Below are positions 41,401 to 52,077 of a DNA stretch of 64,000 nucleotides, piece after piece. Below the pieces are notes generated by a model that saw nothing but the letters and a program-made list of their open reading frames with translations, made no database searches and was not told the DNA's origin. The position numbers were made by a program, and so were the translations under genes. Origin of the DNA: Eleginops maclovinus. Taxonomy: Eukaryota > Chordata > Actinopteri > Perciformes > Eleginopidae. The DNA lies in contig NC_086357.1 of NCBI RefSeq assembly GCF_036324505.1, positions 27,560,293 through 27,624,292 of the forward strand. Reading direction: 5' to 3'. Numbering within the stretch: the stretch's first letter is position 1; each line of letters opens with the position of its first letter.

Positions 41401-43657
41401 AAATGCATTATTATGAGGTCAGAATACATGGTTATTAAATCCACAGAATCAGCAGCTGCCTCTCTACAGCTGGAGATATGAGATATATTAAAACCTGTCC
41501 GATGATCTCTGATCTGCAGGCGAGGAATCCATCGACGAGCTGACGATGGAGCGCGTGATGGAGGCGCTGGAGACGCAGTGCCACGGGAACATGAAGCACG
41601 CCATGGAGACGGTGGAGGGGCTCGGCATCGAGTACGACGAGGACGTGATCTGCGACGTGTGCCGCTCCCCCGACAGCGAGGAGGGCAACGACATGGTGTT
41701 CTGCGACAAGTGCAACATCTGCGTTCACCAGGTAAACACAGGCATCACAGCACATGTGGGGGTTAGTCAGTGAAAGAGGACACTGATCTCAGGTTTCATA
41801 TGCAGGTAGTGTCTCTCCTGGGACATATCTCTGAAGTGTATGCCTCTCTCTCCACAGGCATGTTACGGTATCGTCAAAGTACCCGTGGGGAACTGGCTCT
41901 GCAGGACCTGTGTCCTCGGCATCGACCCGCAGTGCCTCCTCTGCCCTCAGAAGGGAGGGGCCATGAAGGCAACACGGGCCGGAACCAAGTGGGCCCACGT
42001 GAGCTGCGCCCTGTGGATCCCAGAGGTAAAAATCTAAGTTTATCAGTCTCGTTTCCAGCAGTGTGAACCTGGAGGTGTTGAGACCCCAACGTTTTATGAT
42101 AGAAATGTATAGCACGGATCTCCAGCACATAGAAACTGCCGGATGCTAACCTGCATATGTGGGGCAACTTCCACAGTTAATATAGAATCATACAAACGCA
42201 ATGTTTACAATAGTTAAGAAATGGCTAGGCTGACTTGGACACTTTTACAGTGGTTTAAGGGGTTATTGGGTCCATTTAAAAAAAGGCAGAGGACCATATT
42301 TGTACTCAATCTCAATCCAGATGATCCAGAGTCCCCTACAACAACCCACAACTAGTTAAAACCAGCCACCAGAGAGTAGAATTGGTGTTTTCTTCTCCCT
42401 CAATGAACAACTCAGATGAGTCCACATAATAGATATAATGGTCATTAACGCAACTTGTGCTAATTGTGCACACACTACTTTTCCGGGTTCACAATAAGAC
42501 TCTATGATCAACTAGAGTCTATAAGGAGTATCTGACACATCATGGATTCATACTCAAACGTTCAATAATTGGCAGAATAGATTTTGAAATATGAACTCCT
42601 CCTCTTCCTCCTCTGCAGGTGAGCATCGCCTGTCCTGAGAGGATGGAGCCCATCACCAAAGTGTCCCACATCCCCCCCAGTCGATGGTCGCTCATCTGCA
42701 GTCTGTGCAAGTGGAAGACAGGAGCGTGTATCCAGGTGAGGGAGGGGTCCTTTCTAAATGAAGTATCCCTGGGAGAAGCGGTGGGATAGTTGAGCGTTTT
42801 GATAAATACCATCGTTTGTCTCTCTGTCCGCTCACCTTTGACACCATGTATGCACCCTGTGCGCTTTAAACCAGATAAACTGACATGCCAACAGTGAACA
42901 GAACCGGCTCCTACGCCGCCTTCCTGCAGATAGAGTGGTGCAGGAATGAGTCCTAAAACCCGGAAATGAGTTAGCATTTTACCAGTTCCAGTTCCCTCGT
43001 CTCAGTCAGTGGGATTTCTCCGTAGGGTTTTGGAAAATACCTCCAAATAAGGTCTGTGGCAGCAGTGACCCCCCCCCCCCCCACACACACACACACACAC
43101 ACACACTGGGGTTTTTGAAGACTTTATGTGTCTGAAAACAACGGTTTTTAACAAGTGACTGAACGTTGTACGCCGAACACGTAAACACTGCCGCTCAGTT
43201 TGTTAGCTCATCTTTGTTACACGATATCAGACCGGTGATGGAAACAGCTGTGACTTCTACTTAAACTCAGTGTGGCTGAAAGGAAAGGCTTTGGTCGAAT
43301 ATGCAAGCGCACTAAAATCAGTACAAAGGATCTTAAGTTGGCGTGGCGTTGAAGTCGTGCGACCCCGCTGTACTCCTCTGTAGTTCCTTTATAGCATAAG
43401 GTTAGCATTTTGCTTCTAGATTAGATTTATGATTCGAAAATGATAAAAGTAGGATAGACATGTGGAGATTATCCAGCTGAACAAAGCATTTATCAAACAG
43501 GTTTGTTTTCCAAAGGTCTTACTTTTTACAATATTCCAAAACCCTACGGAGAAATCACAGTGCTGTTTAGTCGAGGGAACCCATGCAGCTTACCTCCGGG
43601 TCGGCCTACAGAGATACGCCATCCCTGCACCGCTCTATTATTCCATATATGTTATTC

Positions 43658-43692
<35 letters not shown>

Positions 43693-45012
43693 TCAGTGCT
43701 CGGTGAAGAACTGCACCACCCCCTTCCATGTGACCTGTGCCTTCGAGCACAGCCTGGAGATGAAGACCATCCTGGACGAGGGCGACGAAGTGAAGTTCAA
43801 GTCCTACTGCCTGAAGCACAGCAAGTCTAAAGGAGGGGGGGAGCCTGGCCTGAGCCCTGCACGATCCAAAGCGCCCCCCGAGGCTGAGAAGGGGGGGGCA
43901 GCGAGCTCAGAGGCTGCAGGAGCTGGAGGAGGAGTTCTTCACCCGGGTCCGGCAGGAGGACCTGGTGGGGGCCGTGGGGCTGTCGCTGCGCCTGGTCGAC
44001 TTCATCTTCCAGTACTGGATGCTGAAGAGGAAGGCCAACTTCAACAGAGCGCTGCTGCCCCCCCGACAGGGCGAGGAGAACCTGGAGCTGCAACCGCAGG
44101 AGGACAGCATCCACACCCGCATGAGAATGTTCATGCACCTGAGGCAGGACCTGGAGAGGGTGGGTGCTGCTGCCTGGTGATTTCTGCTAGAGCGGCATGA
44201 TCTTTAGCTTTTAGCTTAGTGGTGGTGACCTGAAGTCATGTGACTGTGCTGTAGTTCCTCTATAGCCCAACATTAGCCTCCTTTAGCTTAGCGGTGGTGA
44301 CCTGAAGTCATGTGACCGTGCTGTAGTTCCTTTATAGCCCAACATTAGCCTCCTTTAGCTTAGTGGTGGTGACCTGAAGTCATGTGACTGTGCTGTAGTT
44401 CCTCTATAGCCCAACATTAGCCTCCTTTAGCTTAGCGGTGGTGACCTGAAGTCATGTGACCGTGCTGTAGTTCCTTTATAGCCCAACATTAGCCTCCTTT
44501 AGCTTAGCGGTGGAGACGTGAAGTCATGTGACCCTGCTGTAGTTCCTTTATAGCCCAACATTAGCCTCCTTTAGCTTAGCGGTGGAGACGTGAAGTCATG
44601 TGACCGTGCTGTAGTTCCTTTATAGCCCAACATTAGCCTCCTTTAGCTTAGCGGTGGTGACGTGAAGTCATGTGACCGTGCTGTAGTTCCTTTATAGCCC
44701 AACATTAGCCTCCTTTAGCTTAGCGGTGGTGACGTGAAGTCATGTGACCCTGCTGTAGTTCTTTATAGCTCCCGTGCTGTAGTTCCTTTATAGCCCAACA
44801 TTAGCCTCCTTTAGCTTAGCGGTGGTGACGTGAAGTCATGTGACCGTGCTGTAGTTCCTTTATAGCCCAACATTAGCCTCCTTTAGCTTAATTAACATAA
44901 GCTTTTCACTACAGAAATCAAAGTGGTGAAGTTGTTTTTGCTACAGAGATTATCTTGCCTCATTTAAAGGTAGCAGATTATTAAAAGTGTGCAGGTCTTG
45001 TTCTTACTGTCT

Positions 45013-45045
<33 letters not shown>

Positions 45046-46160
45046 GCTCTGGTCCTGCAGGTGAGGAATCTGTGCTACATGGTGAGTCGTCGTGAGAAGC
45101 TGAAGGTTCTGCAGGGCAAAGCCCAGGAGCAGATGTTCAACCTCCACGTGAAGCTGCTGAACCAGGAGCTCTCTGCCGGTGAGCCATCTGCCGGCATGCT
45201 GATATGACTGCCAATAATCTGCTGTGATATTACCTTGGGCAAGATACTAGAAACCACTAGATGCTCCTGATGGCATGAAATGTGTGTGACTGTTGGATTC
45301 CTTGAGTGGCACATTGCTCTGTAAGAATGAGGTGTGAACGGGTCGAAAAGACTGGATGAAGCGCAATACAAAAACTGTCCATTTACCTCAAATCTGAAGC
45401 CTGTTGTCTTCCTTCCTCCGCAGGTCTTCCTTCTTCCTCTTCTGCAGAGAGCGTGCTGTTCCGTCCTCCTCCGAGGATCACCCTGAAGCTGAAAATGCCC
45501 AAATCCTCCAGCCTGGGAAATGGCGGTTCTAAATCCGGGAATGGGCCGCTGTGCCCGGACAATAGTGGGAATGTGACGGAGCACGGGGGGGAAGGGTTAG
45601 GTCTGGGGAAGCCTCAGATGCACGGACACAACCGGAGAGACGAGCGCTCCAACGGGCGTCTTTCGTCCTCCTCTTCCTCCAGCCGCCCGGCGCCGCCCTT
45701 CACCAAGCCCAGCGGGAAGCCTCTGGCCCTGCAGGCGGCGCTGCACGGACACGCCTCCCACAGCAACGGCAAATCCAACGGCCTGCTGGAGAAGCTAGTG
45801 TCGCAGAAGAAGGACAGTTCCTGCCAGACTCCCAGCGAGCAGGAAGCGTCGAAGAGCAGCTTTCGGAAGTCCGCCATGGAGCACTTTGGCCGCTCCTTCA
45901 AAGAGGCCACCATCAACCTGGTCCGGACCACGGAGGACCTGAGGGCCTCTGACAAACTGTCCCGGAAAGAGAGACTGTGGGCCAAACCGGTGTCGGAAAA
46001 CCCGGTGCCGAGCGGGAGGCAGGACAGCGACGGATACTGTCCCGACCTGGAGCTCAGCGACTCGGAGCCCGAGGCCAAAGGGAGGCACCGGCGGAAACAG
46101 GGCGGGGCCCCGACAGACTCCCAAAAGAAACAGGGCTCCAGACACCCGGTGCAGAGGTGA
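38500..46160 (+). CDS. jade3: jade3 (PHF16), PHD-finger scaffold of the HBO1 acetyltransferase complex
   Basis: Coding exons: 38500-38548, 38619-38701, 38859-39016, 39141-39331, 41520-41731, 41858-42025, 42619-42735, 43697-44159, 45061-45178, 45424-46160. The product is about 764 aa (human 823). JADE proteins bridge HBO1/KAT7, ING4/5 and MEAF6 and direct H4 acetylation. The N-terminus [17 protein letters not shown] and [14 protein letters not shown] match JADE3, with EPcA-type sequence before the fingers. The PHD finger ([20 protein letters not shown]...) and the extended PHD ([19 protein letters not shown]) keep all zinc ligands seen. Downstream are [19 protein letters not shown] and [14 protein letters not shown], and the conserved tail is [15 protein letters not shown]. 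Exon 9 is 463 nt where phase demands 462; the surplus base is most likely in a G8 run at 43891-43898. Synteny with rp2 supports the symbol. Confidence 0.96.
39056..39125 (-). repeat. Short interspersed repeat (TTTAGCCTYTGCAGACC family), copy 1
   Basis: The reverse complement reads GGGGATTTTAGCCTCTGCAG followed by ACCATTGACACGCAC and a GTAGAACCAC-like end. Related copies lie at 53098-53160 and 57918-57985. All three sit in short introns beside exons. Confidence 0.5.
39391..40085 (-). pseudogene. Coiled-coil protein fragment, frameshifted
   Basis: The minus-strand frame ends at 39391 and encodes heptad-rich, charged sequence ([54 protein letters not shown]). An upstream frame beginning [14 protein letters not shown] runs to about 39870. 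There a one-base shift in a TTTAAAAAGAC run separates it from the coiled coil; reading across gives [15 protein letters not shown]. No intron is visible, so it may be a retrocopy or a host fragment captured by the surrounding transposon. The parent gene was not identified. Confidence 0.45.
40398..40742 (-). pseudogene. BED-type zinc finger fragment of a hAT-like transposase
   Basis: A 114-codon frame carries [19 protein letters not shown] then [10 protein letters not shown], the C-x2-C ... H-x4-H arrangement of BED fingers in hAT transposases and ZBED proteins. The expected catalytic (RNase-H-like) and dimerisation domains are absent from the window. It is therefore an N-terminal remnant that cannot transpose itself. 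Confidence 0.65.
40905..41260. repeat. Two diverged copies of an unidentified GC-rich repeat
   Basis: GGTCCGGCCCTGGACGCCTC (40916) and GGTTCGGCCCTCAACTCGTC (41054) start similar blocks. Each holds a TGCCGTGGCAACC/TTGGCGTGGAAAC element and CGCCATKAAAC. Base composition differs from the neighbouring hAT-like text. Its nature is unknown. Confidence 0.35.
42932..43636. mobile_element. MITE with nested inverted repeats in jade3 intron 8
   Basis: AGAGTGGTGCAGGAAT (42932-42947) faces its complement at 43621-43636 with two mismatches. A second inverted pair, GATTTCTCCGTAGGGTTTTG at 43013 and its complement near 43535-43557, lies inside. The 3' end is only 60 bp from exon 9. Partial copies are at 46600-46960 and 49787-49846. 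No coding capacity was seen. Confidence 0.7.
43082..43105. repeat. Short (CA)n in jade3 intron 8
   Basis: Twelve CA units preceded by a C12 run. They are complementary to the (TG)n run abutting the exon 9 acceptor at 43661-43690. Confidence 0.9.
43661..43690. repeat. (TG)n abutting jade3 exon 9 acceptor
   Basis: Fifteen TG units end directly before TCCTCAG|TGCTCG, replacing most of the normal pyrimidine tract. Confidence 0.9.
44202..44891 (+). repeat. 72-bp minisatellite, about 9.5 units, in jade3 intron 9
   Basis: Units contain CTTTAGCTTAGCGGTGGTGA, GAAGTCATGTGACCGTGCTG and TAGTTCCTTTATAGCCC. One unit is truncated at about 44755-44780. The same sequence, diverged and single-copy, is inside the MITE at 43335-43425 (TGAAGTCGTGCGACCCCGCT, TAGTTCCTTTATAGCATAAG). 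Confidence 0.95.
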
Positions 46161-46528
46161 CGGCAGTGTGCACCCCCCCTCCAGACTGAAGCAACTGAAG
46201 CGTTGACTCTAATTCAATGCATTAGGTCAACAGATTTCACTTAATTTAATTTTTAGCTCCAACTTAATATTATTGCTTTAAACTCACCTAATTCAGCGGA
46301 CTGAATTCTGCTGACTCGATCCATTTAAGTAGAGACTACGCTTCAGTCGTTCAGCGTAGTCTTCCTAAGTGTCTTTGTGAAACACGCCTGTACACTACAG
46401 CTGCAGAGATTCATCCTCAAAACTGTTAAAAGTATTTTGATAGATTTCATTTTTTAGAAAACAAAAGACAAAGATTCTTTAACTCCAGCTTCTTCAATGT
46501 GAATATTTTCTGGTTTTCTTTTCTAAAC

Positions 46529-46534
46529 AATAAA
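46529..46534 (+). terminator. jade3: Candidate jade3 polyadenylation signal
   Basis: AATAAA 369 bp after the jade3 stop codon, just before the partial MITE copy at 46600. Further AATAAA-like motifs follow in AT-rich sequence, so the used site is uncertain. Confidence 0.45.
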
Positions 46535-46599
46535 AACAAGACATCTTAGGACATCCTCATCATCATTCTTCACCATTTTCTGGACCAAAAAAGCTAACA

Positions 46600-46960
46600 G
46601 GTGGTGCAGGAATGAGTCCTTAAACCGTGCCATGACTCGGCATTTTAGCACTTCCTGTTCCCTCGTCTTAAAGTCAATGGTTTTCTGAATGTGTTTTTGG
46701 TTGTTAGCCTGAAATAAGGTCTGTGGTTCACCACAGATTGTGGATTTAAAAACAGTAGTTGCTAACAAGTGTGTGAATGAGACGACTAAACGCCATCACG
46801 TCCCACGTTAGCCGCCTTTAGCTTAGCGGTGGTGGAGATTATCCTGCTGAACAAAATGTGTTAATATCATAACAGAGATTATTTCCTAACACTTGGAAAA
46901 ATCCCATTGGCTTTTTGTGGAGGGAACCAGTGAGATGCTACATTTACCCCAATAAATATA
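46600..46960 (+). mobile_element. Partial MITE copy downstream of jade3
   Basis: Begins GTGGTGCAGGAATGAGTCCT like the element at 42932. It keeps AATAAGGTCTGTGG and, at 46812, CCTTTAGCTTAGCGGTGGTG plus GAGATTATCCTGCTGAACAA. The right terminal repeat is eroded. Confidence 0.65.
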
Positions 46961-49786
46961 TGTGCAGACCTACTGTACGCAAAGATGCATTAAGGGAATT
47001 TTCAGCATCATCATCCATTGGTGTTCATTTAACCACAGAAATAGCCCTGTGTTAGTCCGTCAGATTTCCACGACTGCCTTGTCATGGCTGTAGTTACATT
47101 TTGTACTCTGCACAACTTTGTATGAAACACACAGGTTCATTTTGCCTTTCCTACTCAATCTGCTGTATGTGACATGTTGAAATTGGGATGTAAATACTGT
47201 GAATCTCACATGCTCTACTTTCAAAATCTAATGACCCCCAGAAAGTGAAACCCAGCATCCCCCTTTAACTGTCTCTCACACACTGTTTCCACACAGGTAA
47301 TACACTGACTGTCCATACTGGTCAAGTATTGGGGTTGTTTTATGAAGAGAAAGGCCTTTTGTGTGCTCAGTTTTACACCATTTGTAGAAATGAGCCTGAA
47401 AAACATGGAGCTTCTTGTGTGTAAGAAAGTAAAATGACATTCCCTGATTGAAAGCAGCATTTCTAAATCGAACGACAGAAAATAATTGCAAACTATTTTG
47501 ATAATTATGTAATTTTTCATGTGGAAAATGTCTTGAAAAGCCTAAAAAATGTTGGGATTTGCTGTTTTTGTCCTGTTTTTCTATCAAAGCGGGACATTAA
47601 GACGTGTTTTCCACAGATAATCAACACGTTCATTAGTTAGAGTATGTAGTTCCCTCAGCTCATCACATGATCCGCCTTCACTATCACTCCTTACCTTTTT
47701 ATATGTGTCTTTTTCTGTTTCTTGTCACCTTTTTTTTGTGTAATTAAAGACTGGAATAACTGGTTTACCGTGTTGGGATTATTTTGTTACCGGAGTCGAT
47801 TTAGTATTTTGTATGGACTCATTTCTACAAGAAAAGCTTTAGTTTTGGGATTTAAAAAAAGAAATGTTGGCATTAAAATGGTTTGTGTTCATAAGAAGGA
47901 CATGATAAATATCTGACCACAGTTTTTAAAAACACCAGGACACTTACGATAGGGTTTGAGTTACCGGTGAGAGAAGCTAGAGGGCAGCAGCGCCACACTT
48001 CACTTAATGCACACAGTTTATGTAAGCATTATCTTTAAAGAAAGGGATTTAAAATGTTAGAATTCTTACAATTAATGAGTATATTCAGGTCAGGAGTAAA
48101 CTCAGTCAAAGTACACCTTATGTGTATTAATATATAGTATTTTAATTCCACATTTTTGGAATTTGGTACTTTTTTTTCTGAAATTGTGGGCAGTGTTATT
48201 TAAAAATGCAACATGAAAAAATAAATAAATGAAAATACAAATATTTTAATGTAAAATAAATAATGTTTTAATTAATTAAAAATAAATAATATTTTATTTG
48301 TAATTAATTAAAACAAATAATGTTTTAATTTGTGTAAATATGTAAAAATAAAAACCTCAAGTTGTATTTTTTATTATCTCACAATACAACAAAAGGCCTC
48401 AAAATCAAAGTCTTTTAATAAACAAATATCACCGACACTTTCTTTTATAAATGAGAATATTTTATCTTGCAAAAACCAAAATATTGTGTTCATGTCAACA
48501 TGTAAAATAGGAAGTAGGTTTTTATTATCCTTGATTGATATTAATACAATATTTAACAGCAGCGACCCCTCAAAGCCCTTTACATACTACGAGTCATTCA
48601 CCCGTTCCCCCCTCAATCATGCAGAGCTTTGACTTTAGGTTTCAGCCAGCATGTAGAAACAGGAATCAAAATCACTGTTGAGTTAAACCTCAGCTGTTCG
48701 AGGCAGAGAGGGAAAAGTGATGGAGTTTGATTGTAAATCAGCAGCGTTGGCTTTTCCTGATGCAGTTTTCCTGGTTTCCACACACCGTTAGTGCTGCTGC
48801 AGGATTATTGAGCTGCTGAAGAAGCTGAAATAAATCCTGAGCGCCGCGATATCTCAAACAAACAGAAGACTTAATCTATCATCTGTTTCTGTGCGAAGGT
48901 CAGGGACCTGTTTACTGCTTTAGGTACATTTACAGATGTACCAAACGGTGATGTATGGGACACACACTCACTTAGAGACATCCAAAACTACACATTTAAG
49001 AGGCAATTATACTAAAGAATCATAAAATCTAAATAATTTACAAACAGAAATGTGTCATAGAGGGACCCTGTGCACTTCAGACTGTTCCTATTCTTTACAT
49101 GTATGTGAAGAGATTTTAAAAACCATCCAACATCTTTAATGGGGCGTTTCAGATTGGCTGATTGGAGAGTACCCGGGGGACCCCCTCATGTATGTTCCTA
49201 AAAATAAAGTGCCATAGAGGCTAAATAAAAGACTAATAAAACAAGAAATGAAGAAACTTTTGAAATAAGATACAAATAAATACTACATTTTGTGCAAATG
49301 TCATAATAAAAAATAATAATACACAAATAAATCCATAAAAATAGGACGTTTTTGAATCTTATGCACATTGTTTAAAACGCAAATAAAAATAAATGAATGT
49401 GTAGATTTAAAAAATGATCTCCAGAATCAGAATCAGTTATTAACCCCAAACTGGGACCTTTTGTCGTTACAGCAGCAAAACACAATATGAAGCAAAACAA
49501 ATCATTAGAAATAAAAATAAGGAATATACAGACAGTAAATAGTGCAATGAAATGGAATATGAAATCAAATATAATATAGATGCACAATGTTAAGTGTAGA
49601 GAGTGCATGTTATGTCCAGTTCACTAGAGAGTTGTCTGCCAGCCAGAGGGGAATTAAAACAAGGATGGAAAGCAACCAATGGAGCCTCTCAGAGCAGTGG
49701 AGATCAAGCTCCCTCAAAGTTATCCTTAATATAACAAATACACATTGAATGAATCAGCTGCTATATGCTGCAGACCTGACAACGGA
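46961..49786. other. jade3-plcxd1 intergenic, left part
   Basis: No gene recognised. AT-rich stretches occupy 48170-48360. A retroelement tail of the CAGAATCAGAATCAGTTATT type lies at 49425-49580. Confidence 0.5.
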
Positions 49787-49846
49787 ACCGGAAGTGCTAA
49801 AATGCTGACTCATGCTTGTGTTTGAGGACTCATTCCTGCACCGCTG
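49787..49846 (-). mobile_element. Terminal fragment of the jade3-type MITE
   Basis: The reverse complement begins CAGCGGTGCAGGAATGAGTC and continues into ATGAGTCAGCATTTTAGCAC, matching 46604-46655. Confidence 0.6.
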
Positions 49847-51256
49847 TATCTCCGCGGCCCTCAGACAGCCTGAGTCCGCCCCTGCCCTCCTCTCAGCGGG
49901 CTCTTTAAGAGGAGGAAGCCGCTCTGCATCTGCTGATCCGCGGATCCTCCTCCTCCTCCTCCTCCTCCTCCTCCTCCTCTCCCAGGCCCGCATGCCCCAC
50001 AGCTCCGCCTCAGCAACGACAAACAGCCGGTGCATGTGGATCACCTGCAGCACAATAACCTGGACATTACTCCGTCATGGATCCCCGGTAACCGGAGGTA
50101 CAATGCACCGGGCCCGCTGTGCTCCTCCTCCCCAGGGCTGAGCAGGTGTTTCCAGGCTGAGCTGCGGAGGGTCTGTCCTGCAGGTTTGGTTCTGCTCAGC
50201 CATGACATGTTGTGTGGGATGGACTTCCTTTAGTGTCTGTGTTTCCGTGTGCTGGTCGCTCCGGTTCTGCCGGTTCTGCAGGTTCTGAGAGGAAGCCGGT
50301 TAAAGAGGTGAGAGAGAAACTGTCTGTGCTGCAAGTATGGAAGAGTGAGACGGCCATGCATGAGGAAATACACAGGAAGGATGCAATTTGCATGATGAGA
50401 ATAAAGTTCAAATGATGAGAATAGAGTTCAAATGATGAGAATAGAGTAGAACATTTGGAGGATTTGTTTATTTGTACAGTTTGAGATTAAACTGGAACAT
50501 TTCAGAGCAAAGTTGAAACTTCTCGAGGAAATTTTCACAAATTTGTTCGTTTTTTTTAGGATTTCTAAAAACAAATTTTAATTCATTTTGAGAATAAAGT
50601 TTCAATTTCGAGAAACATTTTCTTTGAAGTTGTTGGTATTAAAGGAGTAGTTCTTTATTTTTGCTATTTGAGATATAAGAATCAAGCTGAATAATAAAGT
50701 CATGTTTTAACATCCTGTCGTTTTCAATGTTTGTGAAAATCCAACTCTTTCTTACATTTTTACTTTTATTTAGATATTTCGACTAACTTTCAGATGCTTA
50801 GATTGTTCTAAACTTTTTGGAATATTTGAAAACAGCAGAAATGTCATGAGTACGTTTACAGGATTTCTGCTTTGTAATTTTTAGCAGGAGTTGGAAAATA
50901 GGAACTTGGAATTTCAAATTTATTCACAACCTATTTCAGCATCCCAAGTTCCTTCTGAATGTTTACTTTAGTAATATTTCAACTATATATCTTTGAGATG
51001 GACATTTTAAAATTCAACCTACATTATTTTTCTTTATTTCTTTGAATTCTAGATTTTTATTCTCATCATTTCATTTTAATTATGAAAAATTTGACCCAAA
51101 ATTTCAATTACATTTTAGGTTTAAAATGTATCCCTGAAAATCAGCCCTGACCCTCTTCTGTATTATTTGAATTGACATTACAGACTCCTCTCTACCTGCC
51201 AGGAAGGATCATAAACCCCTACCCCACGATTCATGTTTTCAGACCCTGGTTCTCAG
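49847..51256 (+). other. GC-rich (TCC)n region and 5' flank of plcxd1 copy 1
   Basis: 49850-50130 is GC-rich with a (TCC)n run at 49948-49981, a possible promoter and 5' UTR exon, though no donor could be fixed. 50401-50455 has three units of AAATGATGAGAATARAGTTC, and a degenerate GAGAATAAAGTT-type tract continues to about 51120. Confidence 0.4.
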
Positions 51257-51257
51257 C

Positions 51258-52032
51258 ATGTCCTCCCGCCTGGAGAGGAAGCCGAGCCTGGGGGAGCTGC
51301 CAATGGAGAGCTGGATGTCCCTGCTGCCTCCCCCCCTCTGGGACACCCCGCTGAACCAGCTGGCCATCCCAGGTAGTGACATCACTATGTAACACTTGCG
51401 CTCCTATTGGCTAGCGCTCCAACTCATTGTATGTGATATCCTAAAGGGGCGGGACATCTCTAAGCGTTCAGACCAATCACAACAGAGCCGGCCAGCTAAC
51501 CAATCAGAGCAGACTGGGCTGAAGGGAGGTCATCTGAGATGTTTGGTTTGATCTGTGATGCTTATTTTGTTAATTATAGGGAGACTGTTGTCATTTCTTA
51601 CATGAACAGCATCATCATGATTTGCAATTGCTTTAAATCCATTTCATGACACGCTGATACGTCTACTTGCAGGCAGCCACAATGCGATCACGTACTGTCT
51701 GGATATGAACGACCGCTCTCCGGTGGACCTCACGCAGCCCGACCTGCTGCAGAAACTCGACAAATTCATGAAGCCTCTCATCCGGCCCTTCGTCTACAAG
51801 TGGGCCATTACACAGGTGAGACGTCACAGGGAATAAACAGAAACTGTGGAGAGATATTAGTTTTTAATAATCGCTCTTATTGTCTCCCTCTCTCGTGTTG
51901 CAGGAGGTCGGTATAAAGCAGCAGCTGGACTCGGGGGTCAGATACTGTGACCTGAGGATCGCTCACCGACCCAACGACACGTCCACAGACCTCTACTTCT
52001 ACCACGGAGTGTACACCACGCTCACTGTGGAG

Positions 52033-52077
<45 letters not shown>

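Larger units (their letters stand above)
39347..41475 (-). mobile_element. 2.1 kb composite insertion in jade3 intron 5
   Basis: The insertion is bracketed by direct repeats of 24 bp (39347-39370 and 41452-41475; both begin GCAGCTGCCTC and end ACAGCTGGAG, 22/24 identical). Without it the intron would be about 85 bp. Inside, on the minus strand, are a BED zinc-finger frame (40398-40742), AT-rich text with CGATAATAT / GATAAATTGTCCCAG motifs typical of fish hAT elements, and a coiled-coil pseudogene (39391-40085). The part at 40900-41260 is a separate repeat. Confidence 0.55.

Noticed and set aside
45614..46145. Long minus-strand frames opposite jade3 last exon
   Set aside because: Antisense shadows; the plus strand encodes the conserved JADE3 tail.
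49754..50141. Arg-rich or Leu-rich frames across the (TCC)n region as a gene
   Set aside because: Driven by the trinucleotide repeat; retained only as possible promoter or UTR.
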